Positions 1-11,263 of a stretch of 64,000 bases of DNA are shown piece after piece. Source of the DNA: Undaria pinnatifida (lineage: Eukaryota; Sar; Phaeophyceae; Laminariales; Alariaceae); the NCBI GenBank assembly GCA_012845835.1, contig JABAKD010000008.1, positions 5,110,575 through 5,174,574 on the forward strand, in the 5' to 3' direction. Made by a program: the position numbers and the translations under genes. Position 1 is the stretch's first letter; every line of letters starts with the position of its first letter. The notes under the pieces are model-generated. The model worked only from the letters and a program-made list of their open reading frames with translations. It searched no databases and had not been told where the DNA came from.

Positions 1-350
1 ACAAGCAGTTTTCGACAAAATCATTTTCCGACTGCCGGGGGGCACCCTAGAGAGCCCAAAAATCCCTCCCTGTACTAACTTCAAGTAAATTTGTAACAAA
101 AAGGGTTTCCAGTGGTGAAGTGAAGGCGTTAATTCAAAATCGTCCGAATCGTCAAAATATTGTTTAGCAAAGTCCGAATGCTTGGTATACGCCTACCAAT
201 ACTGGTGCGGGCCATGTGGTTGTTCACCGAGGGCGCCTTTTTCAGCGTACTCAAACTCAATTCTTGTGTAAGCTGCAGAGCTCCCACCTCAAGTGAGGCA
301 AGTCAGGCATCCCAGAACAAAACAAGGAGCACCTCTTGCGTACGATTACA
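1..350. repeat. Dispersed repeat family E, copy 1
   Basis: The segment shares the order of short blocks seen at 4190-4470, 47330-47540, 48790-49250, 50340-50700 and, inverted, 51240-51560. The blocks are an opening like 'tttccgaatgacggggctcc', a middle like 'aagtaaatttgtaacaaaaa' followed by 'ggtttccagt' and 'aggcgtta', then a tail with 'gctccc..caagcgag' and 'gcacctctaccgta'. The kinase's C-terminal exon should lie further left; no kinase coding was seen here. Confidence 0.6.
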
Positions 351-390
351 ATAGAAGCATGTGTCACAGCCAGCACCCACGTGTTCGGGG

Positions 391-521
391 GCATCACTAC
401 ACCACTACATCACTACATCACTACATCACCACATCACCACATCACTACATCACTACATCACTACATCACCACATCACTACATCACTACATCACTACATCA
501 CTACATCACTACATCACTACA
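391..521. repeat. ATCACTAC/ATCACCAC microsatellite
   Basis: About 130 bases of near-perfect 8-9 base units (cactacat, caccacat). The long His/Thr reading frames it produces are artefacts. It is intronic or flanking to the kinase gene. Confidence 0.9.
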
Positions 522-725
522 CGCGTGATACGCACCAGGTTGTAGGGGATAAATATGACGTCGCTCGTAATACAGTGGAGAGGCGGAGGGAGGGAGAGGC
601 GGAGGGGCGGAGGCGTGTGGGTGAAGGAGGGGAGAGCGCGGTGTACTCATTTCACGTATACCCGTAGTCGCGGGGGGGGGGGTATTTTAGCAGGTATTTA
701 TTGTCGTAATAATGCTCAGACGCAC

Positions 726-1635
726 CTGCAGCTGCGGGGACGGGCTCCCAACGAGGAACTTATTTGCCGTGGTATAGTAATACGTCCACAGCTTATCCAT
801 CTCCGACCTTGAAGCCCCCCCTCCTTCGTCCGCGATCTTCATCGTCACGTCGAACTTCCCCATCGCCACCGTAACCTGAATAGCACCACGTGGGAAAGGC
901 GAAGGCAGGGCAGCAATACAATGAGTGAAAAACACACACAGCCAAAAACATCGAGTAGAGAATGGATCACGCAAAGAACATAGGGTGGATGCCTGTCAGT
1001 AAAAGAAAAAATCAAGAAAAACAACGAGGGCGCCGCAACAGAGGGTACAAAAAGGAAGAACCAAGCAAAGCACGACGAAAAAAAACGCCTTGCAAAAGCA
1101 AAATGACAGGCAATCCCAACCCCCCTCCCGCCTCTACTACGTGCAGACCTTCACCCGTCGCCCCCTCCTTTGACCCTTTTCCAACTCCAAAACATTCCTA
1201 GCCTAATTCCCAGTGTGGTGTACTCATGTCGAGAGTGCAGTGCAAAAAAGGTTAATACGAGTAGACCTTTACCCGCCCTCTCCTTCCTTTTGTCCCTCGA
1301 GCCCGAGGAATTGGATTCACCCCCCCCCATATCTTCTGTGATGCAGCGTCAACGATATGCGTTGTCGTGCTATCTTCCAACTACAGGGCATTGGACCCCC
1401 TCTCCCCTTTCCCCCTGCCGTTGAATAGTCCAAGTGCGCGACATTGTGTTCACCTTGATGGGGGGCATTCGCGGGCCGCCATCCGGCCAGCCCTGCGCGG
1501 CGAGCGCCTGTTTCATGACGCTGGAGCACTCCTTCTCTCCCCAGTTGGCCATCGGACCGGCGAGGGCGGTCATCGATCTGCACCGGGACCGAGCGTTGCC
1601 AACGCCAGCAGCAGCACAGGCCGAAGCAGCAACAC

Positions 1636-1670
<35 letters not shown>

Positions 1671-2820
1671 ACAATAACCAAAAAGGGGCGAAAAACAGAA
1701 GCAGGGTTAACACACAACTTACATCTAGGAACATCAAAATAGTGCCCGCAAAGACGGGCACTGCTGTACCGCATCTACAGACCAAAACCCCGGATCCACA
1801 CACACAGAGCCCCCCCAACCCCCTCCCCCCCCGGGCCTCCTCCTTTTACAGAAACAAAACAAAAGCGCGAGACACTCAAAGCTCTTGGAACACTAACACA
1901 AGAACACACACGATTTCTTCGAAAAAAACTCACGAGTACGCCGGATGATGGCGTTCCACGACGGCCCGGCAGGCGTTCTTCAGCTGTTCCGACAGCATAA
2001 CCTCCAGGTGGCTTCGCACAGGCACAGAAGACGACGCCGAAAAAAAAAATGGTAAGTTTGTCAGGAGGTATGGTACGAGGCAAAGACCGGAGGGGCGGGG
2101 GCGGGGGAGAGGGCGTCGGAAGGGGGGGGGGGGGGGGGGTATTGCAGATAGTCAAGGACCAAGACATGCTGAGTGCTTCGCATCGCAAAGGTCGTCGCCA
2201 GCAAACCAATGCCACAAATGCTATCGACGAGGCGCACACAATTCCGCTGAGGCTGCTCACTGCAGGAGTTCTGCACCTCACTAAACTACTCACTCTTGAG
2301 CAAAAACGAAAGAACAGCCCCACGAACAATCCCAGGGCCCAGCCCTCCCCCCCCAACCCGAATTCATCAAAACCCCTATCCCTCCCCAGATCTCCTTCAC
2401 CCCGAAAAAAAAAAACGGTACCATAGGAACCCCATCTTCACACCTCGGGACATATGTGAAGGTGGCGTCGTCCTTCCCGAAGATGCGGATCTCCGGCGCC
2501 GCTCCTAGATGTCTCGTGCACAGGGACCGCACGGCGGCAGCAGAATGTCGTGCCTCCACCGAGGGTGAAACCTCAGATTGGATGATGCCCGACCACCCCG
2601 GCCGATGATTCACCTGCGGCGTAAAACGATCGTACATGTCAGTGATGTGGCCAAGGTATCAATCTGTTATCTTTTTCCTGAGGTATTTTGCTGTGCAAAG
2701 CGTTTCTTGGAATCTGTCATGTGACTACCGGATATCTTATGACAAGTGGGTTGAACGCGAGAAGAACAAGGACAAGAACAAGAACAACAAGCACAACAAG
2801 AACAAGAACAAGAACAAGAT

Positions 2821-2887
<67 letters not shown>

Positions 2888-5800
2888 TTGAACACGCCGA
2901 TCGTTCGTCCCGGTGGTGCATAAACACGGATATTAAAAAAAAAAAAAAAAAAAAAACGAAACAAACATTCGAAAAGGAGCGGGGGCGGGCGGGTGGGAGT
3001 TGATCGAGATAGAGAGGGGGGTAGAGGTTAGTCGCCGGCCAGCGGAGAAGAGACAAAAAAGGGTCGGCCTACCGGGGATATGAACACCACAACAACAATA
3101 GCAACATCAACAGAAGCAACCGGGACCCAAGACCCCCCTCAAAACAGTACACCACAAACCCTCCGGTAGCAAGCAACGACAACCCCCGCTCCTCTGCCCC
3201 TTCTCGCAAACACCCAACACGAGCGCAAACGAAAACCACCACGAACGCGTGGGGGGGGGGTCCCCACCCCATCGTGCATTTATATACATCTATAAATACA
3301 CCACCCCACGCACCGGCGGCAGGGTAGACACGTGATGTTCTATCAAGAAGCGCACTCCTATCCTGCCCGTGTAGAAGCGCGAGATTGCTTCCTGCACATC
3401 ATATCGGATCGAGGGGTCCATGTCCGTCCGCCCCCCCTCGACGCCGCAGGCGCCGAAACCGCCCCTGCCGCCGTCTTCAACGGGGAGGCGGTTATGGAAA
3501 TCTTGAAGCCCTATGGAGAGAGCCCTGCTCGAAGTGCGGCGCGATAGGGTGGAGTGCAGTGCAGCGCGGTTGGGGTCGGGGTGTAGGTTGAGGTTGAGGT
3601 TGCGGTTCAGTTTCGGTTTCGGTTTCGGTTGAGTTGATATTTGGTTGCGGTTTAGTTTCGGTATGGGTTTCGGTAGGGTTTCGGTTCGGGTGAGGCTGCG
3701 GTTCAGTTTCGGTTTCAGCTTCGCTTCTGGTTCCGGTTTCAGTTTCAGCGTCAGTGTCGGTTTCGCTTTCGGTTTCGGTCTCGCGTTCGGTGTAACTCGT
3801 GTTTGCATGTCCATTTTCACATCAACTTTCGTTTTCATGTTCATTTTCGGCTTCTTCGGTTGAGTAGGGGTCGGGTTAGGCTTTCAATCAGTCACCAACA
3901 CCCGCCATCAGCCCTTATCAGTAGCGTGTACGCGAGATATTACATTTGGCTGGGTAGAAATCGGGTAGGAAAACATATAAAAACAGTATCGAAACGGTCG
4001 AACGTCAAAATCCAAGGCCAACCCAACCCAACCCAACCCAAAAAAATCAGCAAAAAATGAGGTTAGAAATCGATATTTTTTCTTGCATTTTTGTTTCGTA
4101 CTTTCTAACCAAATTTTTCAACGGTGTCGGGTGTTGGTTAGCCTTTGACTACGGGTATACGAGTAAACGATAAAGGTAGCATTTTTTGCCTGAAATGGTT
4201 TCCGAATGACGGGCTCCTTAACCCAAAAGCGTCGGGAATGGACCAAAAAAAGAAATGGTTGCGTGCCTAGGCCACGCATGGTATTGTCCATCGGATGGGT
4301 CTTTTATTTTTTCCCGAAACGGTTTATTGGGTTAACCCCTTTTGAACCCTAAAACCCCTGCCTATGCTGCCTCCAAGTAATTTGTCTCAAAAACGGGTTT
4401 CCAGCTGAAAAGGCGTTAAGAAGGTACAGAGCTCGGGCGAGGAGCCTCAGAAAAATAGTGGTGCACCTCTAGCGCTTCCAAAGCTATAGCTACATGTTGT
4501 CCAAGCCCACAGACGTTGGAAATCGCAAAAACAACCTAACAAATCATCAAATCAACCTTCCAACTATGAATAGCATGGCGCATCACCTGGGTATACTCTG
4601 GCCGTCCACCAAAACGCTGGACAGGAGACACGAGTACTCGTACTCCTCAACAGCCGTTTGCGGCAGCGGAGCGCAAAACAGCTCCCACGCATAGCGGGCG
4701 TAGCAGTTATAAACCTTGTCAGGCGGAGCCGTAACAGGGCGCGGAGGGAGGGAGGGAGGGAGGGAGGGGGGGAGGGAGGGGGGGGTAAGGGAGGGTGACA
4801 CGCAGCAGAACGGAAGCAACGCTTGGTCTAAGAATAGTCAGCGGCACGTGCCAGGAGCTTCTGAATTGGTATCGTGCAACGTGAACCGACGGCACAACAG
4901 CTGTGCAGTCAAAAGCAAGGCCCAGGCAAAATAGACTACTGTAGTACAGTGAGGCAGCTGCGCCGGCGAAACGCGAGCAGAAACGTACAGGCTGCGTACT
5001 ACATGTTGTGTAATACACTGCCATAGGTACGTGCAGGGGGGGTAGGTTAGGTTGGGATAGGTTGGGATGGGTTGGGTTGGGTTGGTTCGGGTTGGGCTGC
5101 CCCTAACTAAGCCCTTCCAGGGTAAGCTCTAAGCACCTGCTGGACGCCAGGGACGTCGGAGAGGCCATGCGGCAGGTTCATCAGCTCCACCGCTCTTTGG
5201 CTCAGTCGCACCGGCAGCTCCTTATGGAGGAACTGGGCATTGGCCAGGCGATGTGCCGGCTCCGGGTCCTTTCCAAGCACGTAGAGCTGCTTCAGGCTCA
5301 AACAATTCGCCTGCATGGATGCAAGAAAACATCAACACGTGGGGCGTCGCGTTTGGTCACCACAAATATGCGCGCGAGTGCTTGCGTGCGCGGGTGGTTA
5401 TCAAGGTATTTATTGTCCGTGCTGGAGTCATCCCTCTATAGTGCAGTAGGGGTCGCACTTTTTGGGGTTAACCAACGTTTCTGATAATGTTCATGTTAAT
5501 GTTGATGTTAACGTTGACGTTAATGTTGATGTTAATGTTACGGTTCAACTCCTCCAGTGTAGAACCATCGCTTAGTATGGCAATTTTACGGGAGTGCTAG
5601 TATTAATAGGACTAGCACATGGAGAGGTTGGTCGGAATGCGCAGACGAACGCCTTCCAAGTCATGTGTCGGGTGATATATTGAGCTCCTGTTAGGAGCTA
5701 AAACACTTCTTACAACCTGCTGCACCCCGAGCGTGGTATGATTCTCTCATGCCGGGTTTCTGAGTTCGTGAGGGCACTCGAGTTCACGCCAACCAACGGA

Positions 5801-6357
5801 GTTACTTATTTATTTATTTTTCATTGTTTCCACGGTAACGGTAGCGTCCTTGCAAGGCTTCCACTTCTGCGCGACATACTTTTTCCCCACCCACCTTCCT
5901 CCCGCCCCCCGCCACGAAAATTGTGCCGAGGTCAACCCCCCCCCCCCTACACACCTACACACACAGGCTTTTCCCGCCTTTGATTCCACGCCAGCTTGCA
6001 ACCGGCCGCCCCTCCCCCTCAACTCAACAGCGGCATTTTTCTGCCGCTTTTAACTCGACTCTCGCATGTCGTATCACAGCACAGTACTTGCCATGGAGCA
6101 ACGGCCGCTCGAGAGGAGATACGAACCTATCCTACCGAGGGGTTCAACGTGTGGACGGAAAAATGGACCGACGGAAAAACAAAAAAAAAAGAACGAAGGG
6201 GTGATTCAAGCCCGCTGCTTGCTTGCTCACCTCTTCTCTGGCGAGGTCTTGGATCGTGTTGTACATCGTCCGTTCCTCGTTGTCAGCCATGCTCAAACCG
6301 CTCGCTGTATTCAACGCCTGCCCCTCCAAAGCGTGCATCAGCGCCAGCGGCGCGTAC
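726..6357 (-). CDS. Mitochondrial 2-oxoacid dehydrogenase kinase (PDK/BCKDK family), 3' end outside window
   Basis: This family phosphorylates the E1 subunit of the pyruvate or branched-chain 2-oxoacid dehydrogenase complex in the mitochondrial matrix and switches it off. Minus-strand exons, in order: 6357?-6231 (possible), 5310-5137, 4714-4587, 3524-3332, 2613-2444, 2011-1934, 1577-1454, 875-726. Every junction from 5310 onward has GT-AG ends and matching phase. Recognisable pieces are the N-terminal helical block (FLHKELPVRLSQRA, then LPHGLSDVPGVQQ), RFYTGRIGVRFLIEHH, the APEIRIFGKDDATFTYVP segment, the N-box (SEQLKNACRA, with E and N kept) and the G1 box (ADEGGG, then TYYYTTA). The last glycine box (GxGxGLP) is absent and must lie left of the window. 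Exon 1577-1454 adds about 40 residues between the N-box and PPIK, longer than in animal PDKs as I know them. The start codon and targeting peptide were not found. PDK versus BCKDK cannot be settled here. Introns hold low-complexity arrays. Confidence 0.88.
2758..2887. repeat. GAACAA then CAA microsatellite in kinase intron
   Basis: A (GAACAA)-like run passes into about 22 consecutive CAA/ACA units at 2821-2887. It lies in the intron between kinase exons 3524-3332 and 2613-2444. Confidence 0.9.
3578..3858. repeat. Degenerate GGTTTC/GGTTGA hexamer minisatellite
   Basis: About 280 bases built from 6-base units (ggttga, ggtttc, ggttcg, agtttc, tttcgt). It lies in the intron between kinase exons 4714-4587 and 3524-3332. 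Minus-strand translation gives Lys-Pro/Lys-Leu repeats of no apparent meaning. The transcript strand carries the GAAACC complement. Confidence 0.85.
4190..4470 (+). repeat. Dispersed repeat family E, copy 2
   Basis: Contains the family opening 'ccgaatgacgggctccttaa', the 'gtgcctaggccacgcatgg' block, the 'caagtaatttgtctc' plus 'ggtttccag' block, and the tail 'gcacctctagcg'. It sits in the kinase intron just downstream of exon 4714-4587. Confidence 0.6.
4738..4795. repeat. GGGA-rich simple repeat
   Basis: A run of ggga units turning into longer G-tracts. It lies immediately upstream (in transcript sense) of the acceptor of kinase exon 4714-4587, so on the transcript strand it supplies that acceptor's polypyrimidine tract. 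Confidence 0.8.
5036..5098. repeat. GGTTGGG simple repeat
   Basis: A degenerate array of ggttggg/ggttag units just downstream of the donor of kinase exon 5310-5137. Confidence 0.75.
5486..5541. repeat. GTTAATGTTGAT 12-mer array
   Basis: Alternating gttaat, gttgat, gttaac and gttgac units, about nine hexamers, in the putative first kinase intron. Confidence 0.75.
6231..6357 (-). CDS. Probable 5' exon of the dehydrogenase kinase
   Basis: A minus-strand open stretch reads LALMHALEGQALNTASG, then MADNEERTMYNTIQDLAREE, and ends at a good donor (GAG followed by GTGAGC) in phase 0. The next kinase exon (from 5310) also starts in phase 0 and opens with ANCLSLKQLY, the usual start of the kinase helical domain. 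A joined reading REE-ANCLSLKQL is plausible. The acceptor is one of two adjacent AGs near 6358. The exon could instead belong to another gene; no family match was recognised within it. Confidence 0.42.
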
Positions 6358-7204
6358 CTCTGTCGTGGAGGCGTTCGGGCGCGCGCGCGGGGGGGGGGGC
6401 GGGGGGGGGGGGGGGGGGTGGAGGGGGTGGACTAGTTTTAGGGATTAGGGAGGAGGTAGGGGGGGGGAGGGAGGACGGTAGCGGAGGAGGGAAGGTAGGC
6501 GGTGTTCCTAATGCCCTGAAAGTACAAATCAGTGATGGAATGTAATTACAAATAGTAGCTCATAGAGAAAGCAACGCGGTGCAACATCACCTCACGGGGT
6601 CTGTGAGAGCACTGTTACCGTATTGGACGGCGGAACAAACCACATGCGCGCTTCGATGCATGTGATTATACCTGCACCGCTCAGTCGATCGAAAACACAA
6701 GCAATAATACAAGAAAAAAAACAGCTGGTGGACGCCACTTGCTGAACACTGCTGCCAGGGGAGCGGGAGGGAGGTGTAATCGTAAAATCGAGGGAGGGGG
6801 GGGGGGGACGGGTAAAAGACAAAGGCTAGCCTCACGCACGTGGGAAGCAACCCGTACATGGGCCACCCACCAAGCTCGCGTTTCCATTCTTAGAGGGATG
6901 GGAGAAGAGAAGACGTTGACGACGCGATGCGAGGTGGGTCCGTATGCACAGGCCGCACACCATGCTCGCGCCTTCTTTATTAGCTGTTTTTTGCGCGGAG
7001 AGAAGAAAAATTCTCGAGGAAGATGCAGGAAAGGTCTGCACACAGACTCCCACCAAAGCGAACGCCATTTGTGGCTCAGTCGCACCCAAGACAGCAGCAG
7101 TGCCTTCCTTGCGCGGAGCAGGAGCGGCGTTCACCAATACTATAAATAACATGTAATAGGTAAATAAGTACTTCGAGTATATACCAGGGACTCATGCCAT
7201 ATGA
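6358..7204. other. Gene-poor stretch with long poly-G tract
   Basis: No gene could be supported. It holds a long G-run with few interruptions at 6388-6430, which on either strand would be a G-quadruplex or C-tract, and several minus-strand frames with unremarkable composition. It may contain the kinase promoter or a further 5' exon, but no start codon could be defended. Confidence 0.5.
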
Positions 7205-7460
7205 TAAAAATAAAAGTACACTCCAGCTGTGAGGTCGAAGATTTTGTCGAAACTCATATTTGCAAGCTGTGTGTGATACTCCGATCGCGCGTATTAAGGG
7301 TTGTGCGTCCTCATTGAGGATATAGGTCGGCGACTCCCCTTACAACTACAGTGTAGCTATCAGGGTCGACGGGGTGATGTTAGTCAGTCTGTGCGCGGAA
7401 ACTGTAAAACCCGTTTTTGAGGGGGACGAAATCTGACAGCTGTGGAAGGAAATGCATCAG
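7205..7460 (+). repeat. Dispersed repeat family A, near full-length copy
   Basis: The element begins 'cactccagctgtgaggtcga', then 'ttgtcgaaactcat', 'gcaagctgtgtgtgatactc', 'gatcgcgcgtatta', a 'ggtcggcgactccccttaca' block, 'gctatcagggtc', and ends 'gcgcggaaactgtaaaaccc' plus 'ggaaatgcatcagtttatca'. The same order recurs on both strands at 8740-8970, 9590-9800, 14270-14560, 14690-14885, 20165-20400 and 21285-21515. No coding potential is seen, which suggests a non-autonomous element. A second partial 3' end follows at about 7561-7670. Confidence 0.75.
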
Positions 7461-7744
7461 TTTATCAAGTGAATTCTGTGAGTCGAATAACCGGTGAGGG
7501 GAGGGCTGAGTTTTTAAGGACGTGGGGGGCTAGGCTTGATCAAGAGGGAGCGGGGGGGGGACTCAATCTGTGCGTGGAAACTATAAATCCTTCAAGGGGA
7601 TAAATCTGACGGTTTTGGAAAGAATGCACCAGTTTATCATGTGCATCCTGTAAGTCGTGCAGCCAGTGAGGAGAGGGCGGAGTGTCCGAGGGGGGGGGGG
7701 GGAGGGGGGGGTGGGCGAAAGGGGTTTACAAAGAGCTTTAGGCC

Positions 7745-8390
7745 GCATAGATGTAGGGGTTTGCTATACGCGTGGTGCTAGGTCTAGGCGATGGTGCGGG
7801 TGGTGGGGAAGGAGGGGGCGTTGGGGGGGGGGGGGGGGGTGGGGTGAATTGAAGCAGCGGCATGAATGGGTCTAGAGAGATAATGAGGTGATATCAAGTG
7901 CCTGGAAGTGTTTATTACTTTGTTAGATTTCGATGTTAGGTGGGGCGTTTGAGCAAGACGGAGCGGGAAAAAAAAAAGGGGGGGGGGGGGGGTTCGGGGG
8001 GGAGGGGGGGGGGAAGGGTTTTCAACAGGTTCAGGTCACATACTTCTCAAGTATAATAAAAAAATAAAAATACACTCCAGCTGTGAGATCGAAGATTTTG
8101 TCGAAACTCATCTTTGCAAGCTGCGGGTGATACTTCGATCGCGCGCATGACGCATATATGTAGGGGCTTGCTGTACGCGTGGTGCTAGGTCTAGGCGATC
8201 GTGCGGGTGGTGGGGAAGGAAGGGGCGTTGGGGGGGAGCGGGGGATGAATCAAAGCTACGTCATTGATGGCTAGAAAAATAATGGCGTGATATCAATTGC
8301 GTAGAAGTGTTTACTTCTCTGGCCGATTTCGATTATAGGTGGGGCGTTTGAACAAAAAACGGAACGGGAAAAAAAAAAAAAAAAAAGGGT
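7745..8390 (+). repeat. Duplicated ~235-bp segment ending in poly-A, with family A fragment between
   Basis: The segment at about 7745-7980 ('cgcgtggtgctaggtctagg', 'gggaaggagggggcgt', 'gatatcaagtg', 'ggtggggcgtttgagc', 'ggagcgggaaaaaa') is repeated with small changes at about 8150-8388. Both copies end in an A-run. A truncated family A copy (8060-8160) sits directly before the second. The shared A-tail hints at retroposition or a composite element. Confidence 0.65.
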
Positions 8391-8739
8391 GCTATATACG
8401 GCAGAGGTGCCCCCTTTTTCTCCCGAGATTCCTCTAGAGACTCCTCACCAGACTCCTCATACCACACCCAACAAAATTATGAGCATGGACAACGGGAACA
8501 TGTACTGGTAACATGTACATAACGGGAACCGCGGCCATGCGTTTGTTACAACTGGTCTAGTGTGCTTCCAGCAATATATATAGTGAGAAGGGCGACCTAC
8601 AAAACTAACGTATCTTAACGCCAACTTTAACCCTGTACGAAAAAAAAAGGCTTCGGGACATGCAACCTCTCTCAGTACACCAAAAAATACGAAGAGATCG
8701 TATATGATATATAAATTTCAGCGTGTGTCCCCCTCAAAA

Positions 8740-8970
8740 AGGGTTCATTAGTTTTCCGTGTGCAGTGATTGAAAACTGAACGTCTTTGTACCACCCTGTT
8801 GATCCCGGTATGTACTATTAATAGGTAGCACGAAGCGGAGTCGCCGACCTATTTCCTTTACGAGGACATACATACACACTTGTAACACGCGCGATCGGAG
8901 TATCACACACAGCTTGCAAGCATGAGTTTCGACGAAAACCTCGACCTCACAGGTGTATGAAGTAAGTGTA
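8740..8970 (-). repeat. Dispersed repeat family A, inverted copy
   Basis: Reverse complement of the family A block order: 'ttttccgtgtgcagtgattg' end first, 'gtcgccgacctatttcc' in the middle, 'gatcggagtatcacacacag' and 'gcatgagtttcgacgaaa' last. Slightly diverged. Confidence 0.7.
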
Positions 8971-9589
8971 TTTTTTCCTGTTTAATAAACTTATAATCCC
9001 GACATATCTAACTCGAATCACGAGTCGTCGGGATTTATTCCTAGATGCATGAATATTTACAAGAGGCCAACGAGTACTCAAATCAAGCATCTCCTTCTAC
9101 GACCGTTCGACGTACCTGGTACACATTTTGCACAACTCGTACTATCCCAAGCCGGCGAAACAGAACATAAACGACGCTGGCGGCACAAATTAGTACATGC
9201 TACTGAAGAGATGGGTGGAGGCGTGAGCTCTCCGGCCACGAACAGCGGCCAATCAGAGTGGGAAGAGGGGCTTACGAATATCATGTCAGATATGTATGAA
9301 GCCACTATTAATCGCCATGTTACCTGTTACGTGTTCGGCTGACGATAGGGCCACTCGCCTTTGCCACTCGCCTTATAGTCTCATCGGCAACAAGGGGACA
9401 CGGGAGACCAGCCATGCACGACAGGGACCTCACCCCTGCCATGCGATAGCAGGGGTGGCTTCATGCAACCGAAGAGCCAACCCAGCTCCATGAATGCAAG
9501 AGAAATTTAATCCACCACATAGCTTCTGTGGGCAACAGCAGTATAGTAGTTGAGTATACTGCTGTATCGCATAGCCTTGTACATATATT
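8971..9589. other. No gene seen
   Basis: Between two family A copies. A 97-codon frame at 9049-9342 has no recognisable domain and no supporting splice context. Confidence 0.4.
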
Positions 9590-9800
9590 GTCCCCCTCAG
9601 AAACGGGTTTTATAGTTTCCGCGCACAGACTGACTAAAATCATCCTGTTGACCCTGATAGCTACACTGTAGTTGTAAGGGGAGTCGCCGACCTATATCCT
9701 TAATGAGGACACACAACTCGTAATGCGCGCGATCGGAGTATCACACACAGCTTGCAAAGATGAGTTTCGACGAAATCTTCGATCTCACAGCTGGAGTGTA
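9590..9800 (-). repeat. Dispersed repeat family A, inverted copy
   Basis: Carries 'tttccgcgcacagactgact', 'ggggagtcgccgacctatat', 'gatcggagtatcacacacag', 'tgagtttcgacgaaatcttc' and 'gatctcacagctggagtgta', followed by an AT-rich dinucleotide run at 9808-9838. Confidence 0.75.
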
Positions 9801-10734
9801 TTTTAATTTTTATAATATATATATATATATATATTATATAGCTTTTTTTTCATAATAATATATAGCCAGTAAAGAGCCAGCTCAACAGCAGTGGCATTTA
9901 CACTCCCGGAAGGAGTGGCACGCATGGTCACCCCAAAAACCCCGTCCATCCTCCACCTCAGGACTACTACTGCCTGTACTCGTACCTGGTGGTAAAACAT
10001 AAACACCCGTTTTGCCTTGCGTGCGCACGCAGAATTTTACGATCAATACCAGCTCCTCTGCTCTATGCCGGGTATACATGCTAGTAGGATGACGGCATGT
10101 TGAGAAGCGAGCCCTGTGATGTGCACAGCACGAAAAATGGTCAGCACCTTATCATTTGACCCCGCTGCTACGGTAGGCGTTGCCGACTATATTTGCATGC
10201 CTCGCTCCATCTAGAAAACCATTGAACAGCAGTAGTACGACAGAATAGCACACGTATATGCACAGCAGAAGTAGCATCGACAGCAGCAAAAACAGCAGCG
10301 GCAGCAGCCGCGGTGGCGGCGGCAGTTTCACAAAACTGCCGGGCAGCAGCAGCAGCAGCAGTAGAGGCGTTCCAACATCCTGTGTTTTGGTCTCAGAAGA
10401 CAGAAGCAGCTCTTGTAAAATGAAACAACACGAGCGAGGTCGTACAGTATTCTTAGTCTCGAAATCTTTGTTTCGATCGTCTTCTCGGTCGACATGGTTG
10501 GATGATGCTATCGCGGAGGTACCGACGGTACGAGGATGTGGAATTTCAAGCTCTACTTCTCCACCGGCAAGACTACACCTAGAGGCTCACATCCTTTGTG
10601 TGACCACGGACTCTAGATTTTTGACAAGAGTTTATGTGAGAAAACAACAACAACAACAATCCTCACAACCCTTCCCACAGAATGATACCGGTATATGTAC
10701 CCGGAACGAGTACGGACTGGTCGTATAATATATT

Positions 10735-10790
10735 AAAATAAGGTGAGTTTCGACAAAATATTCGATCTCACAGCTGGAGTGTATCTCCAT
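10735..10790 (-). repeat. Family A end fragment
   Basis: Only the terminal block 'gtgagtttcgacaaaata' plus 'tcgatctcacagctggagtg' is present, next to a G-run at 10852-10874. An equivalent fragment lies at 11905-11965. Confidence 0.65.
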
Positions 10791-11041
10791 TTTTAGTCAT
10801 ATATACACATTGCGGATAACAGGGGTATTGGAGAGCCCAGGGATTCGTGTATGGGGGGGTGGGGGGGGGGGGGGCACGAGCTACCAGGATAGCTATACAA
10901 CAGTAGTGGCTACGGTTTAAGAGAACTTTTTCAAGAGAAAGTACGGGTTCAAGAGAATTTTCGGGCTGGTACCGATCAAAATCGATTTAAGAGAATATTT
11001 GGGCTGTTCCAGTGAAATTCTCTTAAATTGTAACCCCGTCG

Positions 11042-11263
11042 TACTCAGAGGTAGCAAAAACATTCCGTGAACTCGAGGACGTCGCAGAAGAGTGCCACAT
11101 GCCCGACGTATCCTACCACCTCCGCAAGGCTAAGCTACGTAGCTTGGATGAGTGCCCACGGGTCGAGGGAAACGAAGCAGACGTGCATGAGAAACTTTCT
11201 TCAGTAGCGATTCACCAGGGAGGCCGAAAGAGACGAGTCGTCGGTTTGCTGCGCTTCGGTTGA
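11042..11263 (+). pseudogene. Orphan coding-like frame (gene fragment?)
   Basis: A 73-codon open frame ending in TGA reads YSEVAKTFRELEDVAEECHM, then PDVSYHLRKAKLRSLDE, and ends with a basic GGRKRRVVGLLRFG. The charge pattern looks like real protein, unlike its surroundings, but there is no start codon at its head, only one Met, and no family match I know. It may be a captured gene fragment, a lone exon or a decayed transposase remnant. Confidence 0.3.

Noticed and set aside
391-521. CRISPR-like or minisatellite array at the left edge
   Set aside because: Units are adjacent without spacers; it is a simple sequence repeat in a eukaryotic genome.
3290-3844. 184-codon minus-strand frame with Lys-Pro/Lys-Leu repeats
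   Set aside because: Most of it is the hexamer minisatellite; only its last part (3332-3524) is a real kinase exon, which starts at an acceptor inside the frame.
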